From NCBI GenBank assembly GCA_025093985.1, contig JACAAK010000006.1, forward strand, positions 2,046,001 to 2,110,000: 64,000 nucleotides of DNA. The letters run 5' to 3'. Below are positions 20,730 to 32,801 of this stretch, piece by piece. The notes beneath the pieces were generated by a model. It saw nothing but the letters and a program-made list of their open reading frames with translations, had not been told where the DNA came from and did no database searches. Position numbers and translations under genes: made by a program. Source of the stretch: Calvatia gigantea. Taxonomy: Eukaryota; Basidiomycota; Agaricomycetes; Agaricales; Lycoperdaceae. Every line of letters begins with the position of its first letter. Within the stretch, counting starts at the first letter, position 1.

Positions 20730-21243
20730 TATGTGCAAAACCAAGTTGGATACTGCGCGTTTCGCTATACCTGAGGTACCCGCAGATTATCGCTTGGGCG
20801 GATTTGTTCCATTCTGATTATGCTAGAAATATCGCTCGTGTCTAGTCGCTGTCAAGGTTCAAGCCTTGCCGGTGTACCACCATTTTTTCTCCATCTCATC
20901 AGTTCTCTATACCCATACACGCTTATTTATTATATATCCACAGTGCCCATGCTCAACTGTTCCCCCGAGCGTTTCTTCCTCTCTACATACCTCATATCCA
21001 CTGACGGAATCACACACGAAATCCTCCCCGAAACTATATCCCTTCTACGGAGGACTTGGGTCCTAATTAACCCTCTTGCTTGTTGCATCTTTGGTGAATG
21101 TTACGCATAACATGCCAATGAGCTTGCTCCCGTTGATCTTACCACGCTTTCACTAGTACCAGCACCCCAAGATGCCCGAGCATCTTTCTTCATACTGTTT
21201 TCACTGAACATCCGATATGAAATACCAGTAACATGTGGGATAA
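20730..21243. other. Intergenic, nothing recognised
   Basis: CT-rich and AT-rich stretches with short ORFs on both strands. None resembles a known family, and the cassette spacer seen at other NLR 3' ends is not evident. Confidence 0.35.
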
Positions 21244-22392
21244 CTAGTAGGGATACGGAATACAATAATACCGATCTGTGCGGTACCCGTCTGGCTTGTG
21301 AATTAACACATTCCTCTTCTCGGGTGTACTCCCACAAATCAAAGCACACTTCCGATGATAACGTTGTTGAAGTGGTCCCAGTTCACTTATGAAATCTTCT
21401 AAGGCACGAGGAGAATCCGGGCACTAGGAATATTACAACTATTTAGCGGCAACATTCTCCGTAATATACTGAGGGTATTCCTCACCCATCTTTGGATGTA
21501 GGGTTTGTATGTGGACTGACGGATACAAATGGGCCTGTTTCTTCTGTAATCTAGACGGTCCACCTTGAGTTGGCTGAGCAAGACTTCCTTGAAGAGTCCT
21601 CTGTTTTCTAGTTCGTCTCGGAAATGCTATTACCCCGTCAATCAGCGATGAGAAGTCCCGTCGCATCTATGAAGGACATGACACACCTGCCAAAGCTGGA
21701 ACAAAAAATCGGTGAATTTGCCTGCCAGTTCGTCAGGGTGATAGAGCTCGGCGGTGTTGATTTGAGTTAAAAGATCTATTCGATTGACATCTGAATGGTC
21801 CTCTCTCTCTCTTGGATCTGAGATCCCCGGTTACAGCATAATATAGACTGGCCTCCGCGTCCCGTCTGAGCTGCTCGTAGAAATTTGCCAACACGGGCAG
21901 GGCCATTCAGCCACAGAAGTGCTTTCTGCCACCCCTTGTCGCAGAACCATGTGTTGATCCTCCTGTTGAGTTGGACGCGTGTACCGGGATGACATTGAGG
22001 TGGGGGATCGCGAAGGGAAGAGTCGTATTCTGCGCCGTCAATAACACGCTCAGAGAGTACTTTCATGCCTGCAGAAAAATGAACCATCAGTTAGCGGGAA
22101 CAATGAGGTCCACATCGAGATCTCACCTTGAGTGATAATATCGTGACCTCCTTGGACGTTGAAGGTAAGGTTATTTATAACAAAATCATGAGCGTTAGAT
22201 AGTAGGCTAGTGGCTGCACCCGTCAATGAACTGATATGAATACCAACGAACAGGGACGAGAAAGAGTGGTAAACACTCACCATTGCGAGAAGATCCCACT
22301 AGGTCCGACAGCATCGGCTGGCTTGAGCGAAATATCCTTGAAAATAAGGCCTTCAGCCTTGCTCTTTTTGAACGATGCGTCGATCCTTGCAT
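21244..22392 (-). pseudogene. NLR copy with NACHT domain deleted
   Basis: The 5' part is well preserved: MQGSTHRSKRARLKALFSRI (start 22392), an NVQG exon (FVINNLTFNVQGG), then MKVLSERVIDGAEYDSS and Walker A as GPARVGK. Immediately after the P-loop the reading jumps to the far C-terminal region (FYEQLRRDAEASLYYAV). Roughly 1.1 kb encoding most of the NACHT and following domain is missing. The 3' exons remain: LLSQLKVDRLDYRRNRP, SPDSPRAL, LICGSTPEKRN and the terminal YYCIPYPY with stop at 21244. A frame change follows the junction. Without Walker B and the sensor region it cannot act as an NTPase. Confidence 0.8.
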
Positions 22393-22924
22393 ACTTCCGC
22401 GATACCAACGTAGCAAAGAAGGGCAAACGATGTTATAACGAATGTGGGGGAAGGACGTAGCAATGGAAAAAATGAAGCTATGGGCCCTTCACATATGCTT
22501 TGGTAAGGAAGTGCCTGATTAACGGGGCGTCAGGCATTTGCCGTGGAAAGTAGATACATGAGGCTATCTGAAGGATAAGTTCCGTCGTCGTAATTCGGGT
22601 GGAACCAGGGACGGAGCCGTGAGCCTGAGCAGTGAGAGGACACCATTGGCAGAAGGATGCCAGTGCACCAAGAGACCCCGTTTGTCAGTGTGAGTGCTAG
22701 AAGGTGTTTTATTGGGACATCTTTACTGAATATTGAACGTTGCAGCTTGCAATGTTGAACTAGGCGTAATGTAGCCCGAGGTGTCTTGTCTGTGTAATCG
22801 CCACGAGGGCATCGGGTTCGGCCCCGATGCCACCAGCACGATCTGTACCTGGTATCCTCTCTCACTTTCACCTTTCGTTGTAACTCTTCTTTCCCTCTCC
22901 TCATGTAATCGTCGCAACATATCG
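22393..22924. other. Intergenic, nothing recognised
   Basis: Upstream of the deleted NLR copy. Only short, unconserved ORFs are present. Confidence 0.35.
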
Positions 22925-23135
22925 AATCTCATTGAACGAAAAGGGCGAAGACTTGCAGGTCGAGGATATTGTCAAGGCGAAGGGTCCATTCACGGTGTTC
23001 CCGGTGCCAGGGCCGGCACATAAATGCCTTCCGTCCTTTGTTACACAGACGAATTGCAGAGTTACCTTGCTCCGTGCATAACTGGTATGCACGACCGAGG
23101 CTTGCAAATTCCGTCTAGGTTTTATGCAGTATGGC
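22925..23135 (+). pseudogene. Peroxiredoxin (Dot5-like) relic
   Basis: This 210-bp piece matches the middle of the peroxiredoxin gene at 29725-29945: a NERKGR-type segment reading GEDLQVEDI in one frame, a VFPVPG segment, a decayed intron, and a C-terminal part equivalent to [18 protein letters not shown]. The catalytic cysteine region is mutated and frames are broken. It keeps the in-frame GAAGAC spacing where the full-length gene has an extra G, which is useful for judging that frameshift. Confidence 0.65.
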
Positions 23136-23398
23136 TACACACTCAAGATTTGAACAAACACGTGTGCCTTTTTTATTCTTTCGTAACTTTCATCCATGAG
23201 AATATCTAGACTGCAGTGCGCAAGGCCTAAACCCTAACGCCTATGACCGCTCGCTGTCACACTAACAACAACATTTGACTAGGCAAGCATGGGAACTGCA
23301 TAGCTCGCACCTGCCACCCTTCCTCTCTGCCACCATCTCTTTCCCCACACCCGCTAGTGCCTCGTCTGTGTCCTCTGCCACGTGGGTGTCACAGAAAT

Positions 23399-25225
23399 AT
23401 GCAAGGACCGACGCGCCAGTCTAAAAGAGCAAGTTTGAAGGCCTTATTTGCAAAGATGTTTCGCTCAGGCCAGCCAATCATTCCGGATGCGCTGAAATTT
23501 CTTCTAATCGTGGGTGCTCGCGAGCCTTTCCCGTTCTTATTCGTCTGAACTGGCATTGGCTAATGATGAGTGCAGACACTAGTCTATTCCCTCATGCTCG
23601 TGGTTTTGTTGTGAATAACCCAACGTTCGACGTCCAAGGAGAACGTGATATTGTCACTCTAGGTAAGCCACGCGGCATGGTGTTCATTATCTCAGTCAAC
23701 TGATTTCCCACAGCGATGAAAGCACTTTCTAAACGTGCTATCGACGGCGCGGAATATGACTCTTCCGCTCGCGACCCCCCACCCCGATGTCATCCTGGCA
23801 CGCGGGTCGAACTGATTGGGAGGATCAACACGTGGTTTCATGGCGAAAGGCAGCAGAAAGCACTCCTGTGGCTGAACGGACCTGCTGGCGTTGGCAAATC
23901 AGCGGTAATGTAAACTTTTGCTGAGTCTCTGGCCACCTCCAACCGCCTCGGTGCCACACTGTTCTTCTCAAGGCCCAACGATCGCAAAGACCCGCAACGT
24001 GTCTTCGTCACCCTTGCTTTCCAACTGGCTACAAGGATACCTGGCTACCGAGGCTATGTTGCAGAACAGGTTGCTCTTGACCCCAGTTTATTGAAGGAGG
24101 GGACGAAAGCAATTTCGAATCCTCATTGTTGAACCATTCGGGAGTAAAGGAATTGAGAGTGGAGAGTGGCCGTGGGGAGTCTTGCTGGATGGTTTGGACG
24201 AGTGCGAAGGAGTTCAGCAATGCGAGATCGTGCAACTTATCAGCGGATTCGTCCTCAAGTTCCCGCACGCACCCCTCGTGTGGGCCATCGCCAGTCGACC
24301 AGAACCCCACATCATAGCCACGTTCAATGACGAGGCAGTCGCACCAAGTTATTGGTATGAGTACATACCGATCAACTCTACGGAAGCCTGTCAGGACGTT
24401 GAGCGCTACTTCAATACTAGTTTTAAGGCTATGCGGAAACGGTTTTCACATGTTCCTCCCAACTGGCCGAGCGAAACACAGTTCCTGAGGCTCGCGAATG
24501 GTGCATTGGGTCTTTTTATATTTGCGAGAACAGCAGTTCGTTTTATGGAAGACCCCGATCACGCCGACCCCATATCTCGCCTGAACCTCCCCTTATCTGA
24601 CATCGATCATTTGAACATTGCAGTGATCACCCCTTCGCCCTCCTTGACGCATTGTACACCCAAATCGTCACATCCATCCCACCAACTTTGTGGTGAACTA
24701 CAAAACGGGTCTTTGGGTCCGTAACCTGTGCGCGGTGGGACTGGAATGGACTTTCGTACCCCATGGATCCTCCCAGCCCTCTGAGAGTATCCATCATCCT
24801 CGACCTCGAACAAAGCGCTGTATATAGTTCCCTCCACAAACTCCATTCCGTGCTTGAAATTCCACCTCAAAGCGTGCACAAGTCCAGGGTGTCCTTTTTA
24901 CACGCTTCTTTTTCCGACTACCTCACGGACCCGACTAGATCCGGTGATTTTTCTATTGATCGTGGTGAATCTGTTGATGATAGCACCCGCTCACTTTTCA
25001 AAATATTCCTCCAAAAACCCTGGGACACCAATTGGGCACGATACACATCCCAACTGTCAAGAATTACAGGGCGGAATTTCTACCGACAACTCAAAAAAGA
25101 CGTTGAGCATAATTTGCATAATGCCATCACCGAGGATCTTAAGTGAGCCGGGGAAGGGCCCATTCAAGTCTCAACAGGATCGATCCGAATCCCCGGATTT
25201 TCTGAGTCAAATGAATACTGCCTTA
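23399..25225 (+). pseudogene. NLR (NACHT) copy with nonsense mutations and frameshifts
   Basis: Exon 1 MQGPTRQSKRASLKALFAK (start 23399), the NVQG-type exon (NNPTFDVQGERD) and exon 3 from 23716 are recognisable. Walker A GPAGVGKS is intact but a TAA follows two codons later (23911-23913, where other copies have Gln). A 2-nt deletion near 24110 and a 7-nt deletion near 24627 shift the frame. A TGA replaces Arg at about 24701. Walker B (LLDGLDECEG, from 24182) and ASRPEPHI are still readable. The copy fades after SQQDRSES..QMNTA near 25225 and lacks the C-terminal exons. It is a pseudogene. Confidence 0.85.
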
Positions 25226-25911
25226 ATGCTCGGAAACGTTGGGCATGAGCAAGGATTTCCTTTTAGAACCAAGCCTTTAGCCATGGAATGCTCCTGCTCC
25301 ACGAGCCCCTTTGATAAGATGGTTTAAATTTTGCTACGCTGTGTTACAGAATTGAGAATGGAGGTCAGAGCGACGAGATACCTTTGGGAAAGAATGTCAG
25401 CCTTACCAGGACACTGAACAGTCCCCTTTGTCATGATGGATGGCCAGATGGGAAATAGAAGCCTCCGTTGTGGGTACGATGTGCACGGTCGGGCTTCTTC
25501 CCCGCCTTCGATACTTTCATCCTCGTGAACTTATCCGACACTACTTGGTTCCCTCGCGAGAATACAACTCTGAAACGTGTATCACCCTGACATCCTGACC
25601 CACAAAGAAAACCAATGTGGTACTTGTCAAGGTTTTTTTTTTTTTGGATCATCTTGACTGGTTGGTACAATAAACCGTCCAATACAACACACCGGCGCCA
25701 ACGCGAAGGATAGAGCGCCCCCAAATCCACCCAGGTACTTGTCATGGTACTCCACAATCTACGGAGCTAGTGGATAAAGTAACGCTAAGATGGCTATCAG
25801 GTGACCCCCCAAGCACTGATCCTTGATGATGCCGAGAGTTGCTCCAAGGGTTCCTGTACCACCTATAAGGGATTTAAGCTGGACAAGCATTCGGATCCCT
25901 CCAAGGTCACT
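25226..25911. other. Intergenic with an unassigned minus ORF
   Basis: A 108-codon minus-strand ORF (25757-25431) has no recognisable domain and contains a lysine run from a 12-bp poly-T. I would not call it a gene. The rest shows nothing. Confidence 0.3.
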
Positions 25912-27902
25912 ATGAAACCGGGACTCCTCTACGGCATTCTACCCTTCCTTCCGCTCATCCTCGCCCAGACCAGCGCTACTTCTGATAAAGCCTGCCGTTG
26001 TCTCTATGGTCAGTCATGTTGGCCGAGCAAGCAAGACTTCGCTTCCTTGTCCAAGAATCTGACCCAGCCACTCATCCGTCCTGTTCCTCCCGCTTCGGCT
26101 TGTTATCCTGTCGGAAATCCTTCTGGCAACTGTTCAGAGGTTCAAGTGAATTGGCCTGATAGCCATCGGCGTGCGGATTAGTCTGGAGTATATCAGAACG
26201 CCAATTTCGAGACTTACACAAACAAGAACGGGAGTATCAGCGCCTGTTACCTGAATACTACCCTCAATCTACCTTGCGAACAAGGCAGCGTTCCCTCTAT
26301 CGGTGTTGATGCTAGGACTGTGGATGACGTGCAAGTCGCCGTAAGGTTCGCAGCTCGGCACAACCTCAGGCTTGTAGTAAAGAATACCGGGTAAATTTTT
26401 GAGTTGACCAACGATAGGACAATGATTGACACTTTGCCAGACATGATTACCTTGGACGAAGTGCTGGTCCGGACAGCTTTATGATATGGACTCATCATCT
26501 TAAAAACATTACCTACGATGCCAATTTCATTCCTGAAGGTGGCTCAAGCAATGAAGCTGGACGTGGTTTGTGCCTTCCCCCAATCAGGATCTCTCTGCTT
26601 AAACGTAGCGTAGCATTAACTCTCGGGGCTGGCGTACAGTGGGGGGAAGCTTACGCAGCTGCGGCTGGGCAACAGCGCATCATTCTCGGAGGAAATAGTC
26701 TTACGGTCGGAGCAGCAGGGGGCTGGGTTATGGGTGGCGGACACAGCGCATTTTCCGCAAAATATGGCCTTGGTGAGTCGACTCAATCTGGTCGACTATG
26801 TCCACGTTGCCTTACTCCCAAAACAGGCGTAGATAATGCCAGTACAGTTCACTATTGTATGTCTGGGGGTGATCATGTCATTGCAAACTCACATCGTAAC
26901 CCAGATCTCTTTTAGGCTCTCAGAGGAGGAGGCGCTGGTTCTTGGGGCGCCGTCACCTCTGCTACTATCGGACCCACGACCTTACACCACTGACAATGTC
27001 CGGTGTCAACACACATTCCCAGATCTCCAGGCCGCACAAACCGTGATGATTGAATTTCTTCGGTTGCATCCCAAACTCTCTGACGCAGGTTGGGGTGAAT
27101 ATCCCTTCTTTAGCAACGACTCCTTGCTTGCATTCTTCCTTGCGCCCAACGTTTCGTGGGCAGAAACGAATGCAACTATTCTCCCGTTCTTCGACTTTGC
27201 CCGAAACGTAACTAGGCAACCGGATGGCAATGTTTTCACCTTACCCTTTGAGAACTTCCACACTTGGGTAAACCAGACTGTAGGCCAAGGCTCTGACCCA
27301 GTTGGAGGAAATGTGGAGGTGGCATCCCGACTTTTGTCCCGTGATGCCGTGGAGCACCGAGCCGAAGAGACAGGCCAATTGTTATTAACTTTCGGTTTTG
27401 TTGGAATTAAGTATGTATCGTCCCCATGCTGTTGTCGGGACGAACTCTCGTCACTCCCGGTTTTTTGCCAGCTTTGTCGCAGGTGGTGTTGTAGCTCGTG
27501 CTGACCCTGACTCTGTTGCTTTGCATCCAGGCTGGCGGAAGGCCGTTGCACTCGGGTATACACTTAGGACCTGGGGGGAAGGTGACTCTGTTGAGGTCGT
27601 ACGTCAGGTTCGTCAGCAAATTACGCAAGATGTTAGACATTTGGAGCCGATCCCTCCGGACTCGGCCACTTACATGAATGAGGTGAGTCCGGTAGAGTCT
27701 TTTCTCTCCCCTACTGATACCGTTGTTTCCTTCGATCCTCCAGGCCTCATTATACGAACCCGATTTCAGAAGATCATTCTTTGGAAGTTATTATGATAAT
27801 TTAAGGTCTATCAAGCGCAGATATGACCCCAAATCGTTGTTCTTGGTTGCAGAAGGTGTGGGATCTGAGGACCGGAACGGTGGCTTGACGTGTCTTATGT
27901 AG
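25912..27902 (+). pseudogene. FAD-linked (berberine-bridge-type) oxidoreductase
   Basis: The start MKPGLLYGILPFLPLILAQT (25912) is a typical signal peptide. Spliced blocks follow: RFAARHNLRLVVKNTG, HDYLGRSAGPDSFMIWTHH (the FAD-binding PP-loop region), ALTLGAGVQW, GGWVMGGGHSAFSAKYGLG, GDHVIANSHRNPDLF and GGGAGSWGAVTSA. The C-terminal end is YYDNLRSIKRRYDPKSLFLV before TAG at 27902. This is the FAD_binding_4/BBE architecture of secreted fungal oxidases of sugars or secondary metabolites. A TAG near 26179 (Gln expected), TAG at 26912-26914 (Trp expected) and frame changes near 26840 and 26985 break it. A second, more damaged copy lies at 12003-12685. Confidence 0.8.
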
Positions 27903-28056
27903 GTTAGAGTGTAAGTCAGGCACTGCCCCTTCACGACGGGCGTACGTGGTACCCTGTACAGGTAGTCGCCAACTATTGCCATAGACAATGTTATTCGATG
28001 TTGTTGGTGTCCTCGCTCTAGCATTGGGGATCCGTTCAGACCTCAAAGCCACTCTT

Positions 28057-28204
28057 CACTGCGCCGACGAGTTGATGTGACACTCATCATATCAATATCA
28101 TATCAAACCTAAAAAGTGTAGTCCTCAATATGACACACTTTAGACTTTTTGAAATCAATATGGTTTCGATATGACCTGTGTCACATCGACTCGTTGGCAC
28201 AGTG
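28057..28204. mobile_element. MITE family copy 2
   Basis: 148-bp hairpin element with ends CACTGCGCCGACGAGTTGAT and, reversed, CACTGTGCCAACGAGTCGAT. The interior carries an AAAAAGTGTAG...AGACTTTTT inverted repeat. It is nearly identical to copy 3 at 33762. It lies just beyond the NLR relic at 28260-28940. Confidence 0.8.
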
Positions 28205-28259
28205 ACTTCTTGGTTTCATTTGCCTCGCTTTGAGCTCCCACAAGTATCGTGGGTCGGTG

Positions 28260-28940
28260 TGAGATAGAATCGGCATCTTTAAATCCTTCGTACCGCCTAC
28301 CCTCTTGCCCCTCCCTTCAGAGACTGTAAATGTAGTCGGGGTCAGCATGGGCGGAGTCCATGAAACGAACTGCGTTTCACACGAATACGAAAAGGTGCAA
28401 GTCACAGTGGACGAGCTTCGGGAGCTATATTTCGCTTGGCTAGTTGGAAGGAAAGGAAGCCCCCTATCTTAAGTAGCGTTCAAACACAAGTTTGGAAGAG
28501 TAGACGTGTATATGTGTTCCACCAATCGCGGAGCGGCGACCTCTCCGGCCGACGTATTTCGACCAACTTAGGCGATGACCCCACTTGGGTCGTGTGTAGG
28601 GACTGGGGGAGGTTGGGGATAAGCTCGCTACTAAGCTGTTCGCGTCGTTATCCACCCCCTCACATCCATCCGACAAGGCGCTCCCCGGGTCTATCGCCCT
28701 TTCCAGTCCTTCTATTTTTTTTCGAGTGGCTCAACGGTGAAAAAAAAACGGAACTGCTCTCTCATTCCACGGTGGGAGGGGACCCTGACGGACGACTGGA
28801 AGGCGATAGTGATTGAAACGTGCCTTCGAGATAAACGTGCCTTGGGGAGAACAGTGTGGCACTGGGCACTTGGAGGCAGCAAGAGACTCGGCGAAGGTGT
28901 GAACCGCGACCCACCCACTCAGCCACAGAAGGAAGGTCTG
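28260..28940 (-). pseudogene. NLR (NACHT) relic, strongly decayed
   Basis: On the minus strand pieces of the NLR are readable in order from 28940: LLWLSG, HTFAESLAASKCP, a segment equivalent to MKEQFRxFxVEP at about 28740, a DGCEGVD piece of the Walker B region near 28650, PSNxPSE near 28450, and FMDSAHADP near 28350. Walker A itself is lost and all frames are disrupted. Exon 1 and the C-terminal exons are not found. Confidence 0.6.
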
Positions 28941-29338
28941 AACAATCCGTACGTGTGTGCCGTTGTTAAATGTTTAAACAAGCGCTGAAAGCCTGAGCGT
29001 CAACGAGTTTTCCATGCCATGAGATTATCCGAAGCGATGATTTTGGTTTTGGCATACCATATCGTTCGTACTCATTTGAACCGGGCGTTAAGTGGGAAAA
29101 TACTGACTGTCGAACACCAAAATATGCTGTATGGTGATGGAAATGGTGCGTGATGCATTGATGTTACGCCATTTGCAGTTCCCTTTGAGGCACAATTGTT
29201 ACGTTATGGAGAGTCCGCTTTGAGGCATGTCGTCCCTGCCTAAATAATTTGGAATTCCGCCCCGTGCCACTCAACACACGGCCTGTGCCTGTTGCTCTTC
29301 CTTTTTCCTCTCAGGCTACTTGAATCCAAACCACTATC
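28941..29338. other. Upstream region of the peroxiredoxin gene
   Basis: No gene. It should contain the promoter of the plus-strand peroxiredoxin gene. A CT-rich stretch lies directly before the start (29297-29320). No specific site is recognised. Confidence 0.35.
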
Positions 29339-30327
29339 ATGCCTCGCAAAGCAACAGCTACGACAGGAGAAGACGGTACAACCGCAGAACAAGTGGCACC
29401 AAGACGCTCGGCGCGCATCGCTTTGCAACCAGGCACTGAGGAAGCTCAACCTGCAGCGAAACCGCGTGTGACGAAAAAAAGGACTGCAGAGGGTACTGAC
29501 GATGGGGGCAGCAAGGACAAAGGAAAAACCAAGGCCAAGAAGGTATTTTCTCCCGCCGCCCTTTGGTGTCTTGTTGACGTGTGGTGCTCATTGTCCGGTA
29601 CTGCAGGCCAAGGCCGATAGTGCTCCTGAAGGCGAGGCTGAAGGATCAGGCGAAGATGCAGAGCTCGCTCCCCAGCTCGCTCCGATTGATATCGGTGACA
29701 CGCTGCCGGATCTCGTACTGAAGAACGAAAAGGGCGAAGGATTTGCAGATAGCGGATATTGCTAAAGAGAATGGTGCGGTTGTATTCCTCGTGCCCAAAG
29801 CCGACACTCGTACGTTTTTCCGCCTTCTGGACGAATTGTTGAAACTACCCTTGACTTTTGTTGTTACTTTTACAGCTGGATGCACAACCCAGGCTTGCGG
29901 ATTCCGTGATATTTACCCCGATTTTACGCAGTACGGCTACGCTGTCTATTGTCTCAGTGCGGATTCGCCAACTGCGCAGAGCAAGTGGCAAACGAAGGTG
30001 CGTTCTCTGCTTACTCTCCCGGGGATCGTCAAATTCACACCCGTGTGTCGCTTTTCAGAAAGAGCTTTCTTACTCCCTTATCTCAGATCCCGAACGCATC
30101 TTAATCAGCGCTCTCGGAGCGGGCGAAGGTGGCAAAACCAAGAGAAGCCATTTCATCTTTCAGCAAGGTGGCAAGTTGGTGGATAAAAAGATACCAGTGA
30201 AGCCGGCTGACAGGTGCGCGCCACTCATTGCCCCAACCCTTCGAAGATGATTTGCTAAGATGAATCGCCTTACAGCCCGAAACTCGCACTAGAATTCATC
30301 AAGGGCACCGGCTCAGGTTCACCGTAA
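29339..30327 (+). CDS. Nuclear-type 2-Cys/PrxQ peroxiredoxin, Dot5-like, with a one-base frameshift
   Basis: The start [13 protein letters not shown] opens a basic, low-complexity N-terminal region ([12 protein letters not shown]), as in fungal Dot5/nTPx proteins that act in the nucleus. After an intron come [38 protein letters not shown] and, across the next intron, [17 protein letters not shown] with the peroxidatic Cys and the second Cys five residues on. Further exons give [11 protein letters not shown] and [15 protein letters not shown] before TAA at 30327. It reduces hydroperoxides using thiols. At 29739-29740 an extra G (GAAGGATTTG) breaks the frame between KGE and LQIAD. The relic at 22925 has the expected in-frame spacing. 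It is either a recent lesion or a sequence error. Confidence 0.75.
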
Positions 30328-31808
30328 ACCTACCTTGAATTACTAATGTTTGCGCCCAAATTCATGCAATGAACCTTACTGCCTACTCCCGACGTTTATT
30401 TGAGCCTCTGTACAACACAATCCTACAGCCTGCCAAAATCTAAATCCCTTTTCCTGGGGAATAAGGTACAGCCATGAGGTATGGCCGTTCCTTCTATTAA
30501 CTCCCCGGCCTGCTTTAGTGATAGGAAAGGGAGGCGGTGCCTCACGCCTCAACGCCATAGTCTGGAGGGAAAGCTGTTACTCACGATGTAATGAAATGAG
30601 TTATATCGGAGGGGGCGCATTCGCGAGATGATCCTTACGTTGCTGCCTGTGTTCCTTTATCTTTCCGAGAACACCAGCAATTGACGCCGAAGGATATTAC
30701 CAGAATAGCGGCCTCACTCAGGTATCTTCTCGGTGCCCCTCCCGAGATCGTGTTCAGGTGGTCCTGGCGGTGCATGTGAACCACCTTCGTTCCCCTGCGT
30801 TTCGTCGGCAATGCGGGCATTGGCCCGGGGTTTGGGAGCCATTTATGGCCGCCAGCAGCAACACAAACCGAGGATATTCGCTCGCTCTAGGGAGTCCAAA
30901 AACGCCGATTCAAGCTTTGGCCAACGTGCATTGTGTCGTTTAATTCTTACCTACTTCCCTTTCATTTCAACCTCTTCTGATAACTGCCCTCTTTCCATCC
31001 AGTCTCCTAACAAACAGCTCTCATACTCGTCAAAATGAAACAGAACCCTCACTTCGGTCTCAGTCAACGCTGCGGAGCACGGGGGCATGCAGGCGCCCCC
31101 AATGCCTTGGTAAACTCATCAGTTAATTGAATAAGAAACAGCGAGCACAGCACAAATCCGCCCCTGCCACACCAGATCAAGTGCTACCACTGCGACATAC
31201 GAAGGCCGAAAAAAATTCAAACCCGAACTATTCCCCAGCGTTGCGCCCTCCTATTCATGGGCTAGCCCGACCACCAACCCACTATCACATCCACTCTCCA
31301 CGTGGTTTTAGGGTTACAAGAGCCTATTGGGATTGGGTGGGTGCGGTGTAGTCCCCGGAAAGGTTCTGAGTATGCTTTGAACCGAAGTCCTATATTGGCT
31401 CTCACGAGTCGGTCGGTCTTCCAGCTTCCAGGCCAATCCAAAGTGAGATCGAATTCTTGCGCGTTCCACTGATACCAGACGGCCACCCCCCACTCGACGC
31501 ACATCTGACAAAGCCAAGCAAAGGACCCCACTACACAAAACACAAGGGACCCCATCACACAAGGGACCCAGACGATCAATCGCCCCCCCTCGAGCACTCT
31601 ATTCTTGTAATTCACCGCAATAAAGTGCTTCTAGGCCGGAGTTTTAATGTGCATGCTGTGCACGCGCCAATTGCCTCACGTCTGATTTGGTGTAGTCTGC
31701 GAAGGCACCCTCCGCGGAAATGCGCGAGTACAAAACTCAATCGCTACGTCTTTTATCTCCACCCTCCGTCGTCTCTGTTGACCCTCGCCGGTGTGGCCTA
31801 CTGCGCTG
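30328..31808. other. Intergenic, nothing firmly recognised
   Basis: 1.5 kb with only short overlapping ORFs on both strands, the longest a minus 117-codon ORF at 31615-31262 without recognisable domain. A short direct repeat around AAGGGACCC occurs at 31543-31570. Confidence 0.35.
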
Positions 31809-32559
31809 ATGTCATTCACGTTCTTCTACATCTCATTTTTCCTACTGCTCCTGTCATCTTCATGTAGGAGCCTCCCCTTCGAGTATTTAGAAAGCTCGTC
31901 AGTGTCTATGGGGATCGTGACCCTCCCATACAACTTCAGCTTATCCGCCCTCAACGTCACGCTTCCCAATACAGACGAAAACGGCTCTCCATTGGTACTC
32001 GGACAAAACGGTACGGATCTCTGGTGTCTCGCCCAGCTATGATATCGTTGATTGTGGGTCGAACGTGAACTTTCTAGGTGCGACTGCCGGCGTAGTCCCC
32101 CATGTGACTTCAGTGTGTCCCTCCACCTAAAATAACTCTAACCGAGACTCCTAACTTATGGCATTCTAGACTCTAGCATCATACCCATTTAACGATTACC
32201 CAGCTCTAGCCCTTGTAAAAGGCGCATTATACGCATACCGCGCTGACAGGTCCTGGAACACTAACGCTACAGAGGTCCAGAGCGGAAGCACTCTTGGATG
32301 GATCACGTCGACACGATATACAAGTCCCGCACCGGAGATTTATAGTGTCCTCAATAGTCCGCTCACGAGATTCCCGCTGCTGGCCGCCCATGGCCGACAC
32401 GACTTGTGGTCCCTGTGTCCGTTTCCTGGACGGCGAGAACAAACGAACGTCGTGTTCAACGTTTCAGCCGCTATGGACCCGAAACCCGGAACAGGTGCAG
32501 GGTTCGACCCGAAGAGGTGTTATGAGGTCGTTTTGCTTATCATTGGCGTGTGGGTGTGA
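31809..32559 (+). CDS. Small secreted protein, hypothetical (three exons)
   Basis: MSFTFFYISFFLLLLSSSCR (31809) is a strong signal peptide. Two introns (about 32011-32077 and 32115-32169) join PLVLGQNG to ATAGVVPHVTS and then TLASYPFNDYPALALVKG. The mature part contains LYAYRADRSWN, LGWITSTRYTSPAPEIYSVL and ends CYEVVLLIIGVWV before TGA at 32559. The length, about 210 residues, and the pattern (short conserved blocks, few cysteines, N-glycosylation motifs such as NVT and NFS) fit uncharacterised agaricomycete secreted proteins. No enzyme domain is recognised. A fragment of a second copy lies at 34700-34850. Confidence 0.65.
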
Positions 32560-32801
32560 TTCTTTACTTGATGTTTAGTTACTTGAAGTTGACTCAGTGG
32601 AGAGGGATTATTGGACTTGTAATGGTGCCACCTTTCCGTCGGGTGGTGATGTGTTAGTGGTCTGTGCCACAATAGAGCATATAACTTGGTGAACCCTTTG
32701 GTACTTTGGCCATTTTTTGACCACATTGTGGAAAAACTGCTAAGCAAATTCAGCCAAAATAGCTTGCTGAGATGTCCCATTTAAGCATGCATGCACAATA
32801 A

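Noticed and set aside
25628..25640. Poly-T run as a retrotransposon poly-A tail
   Set aside because: No LINE or SINE body or target duplication can be seen beside it.
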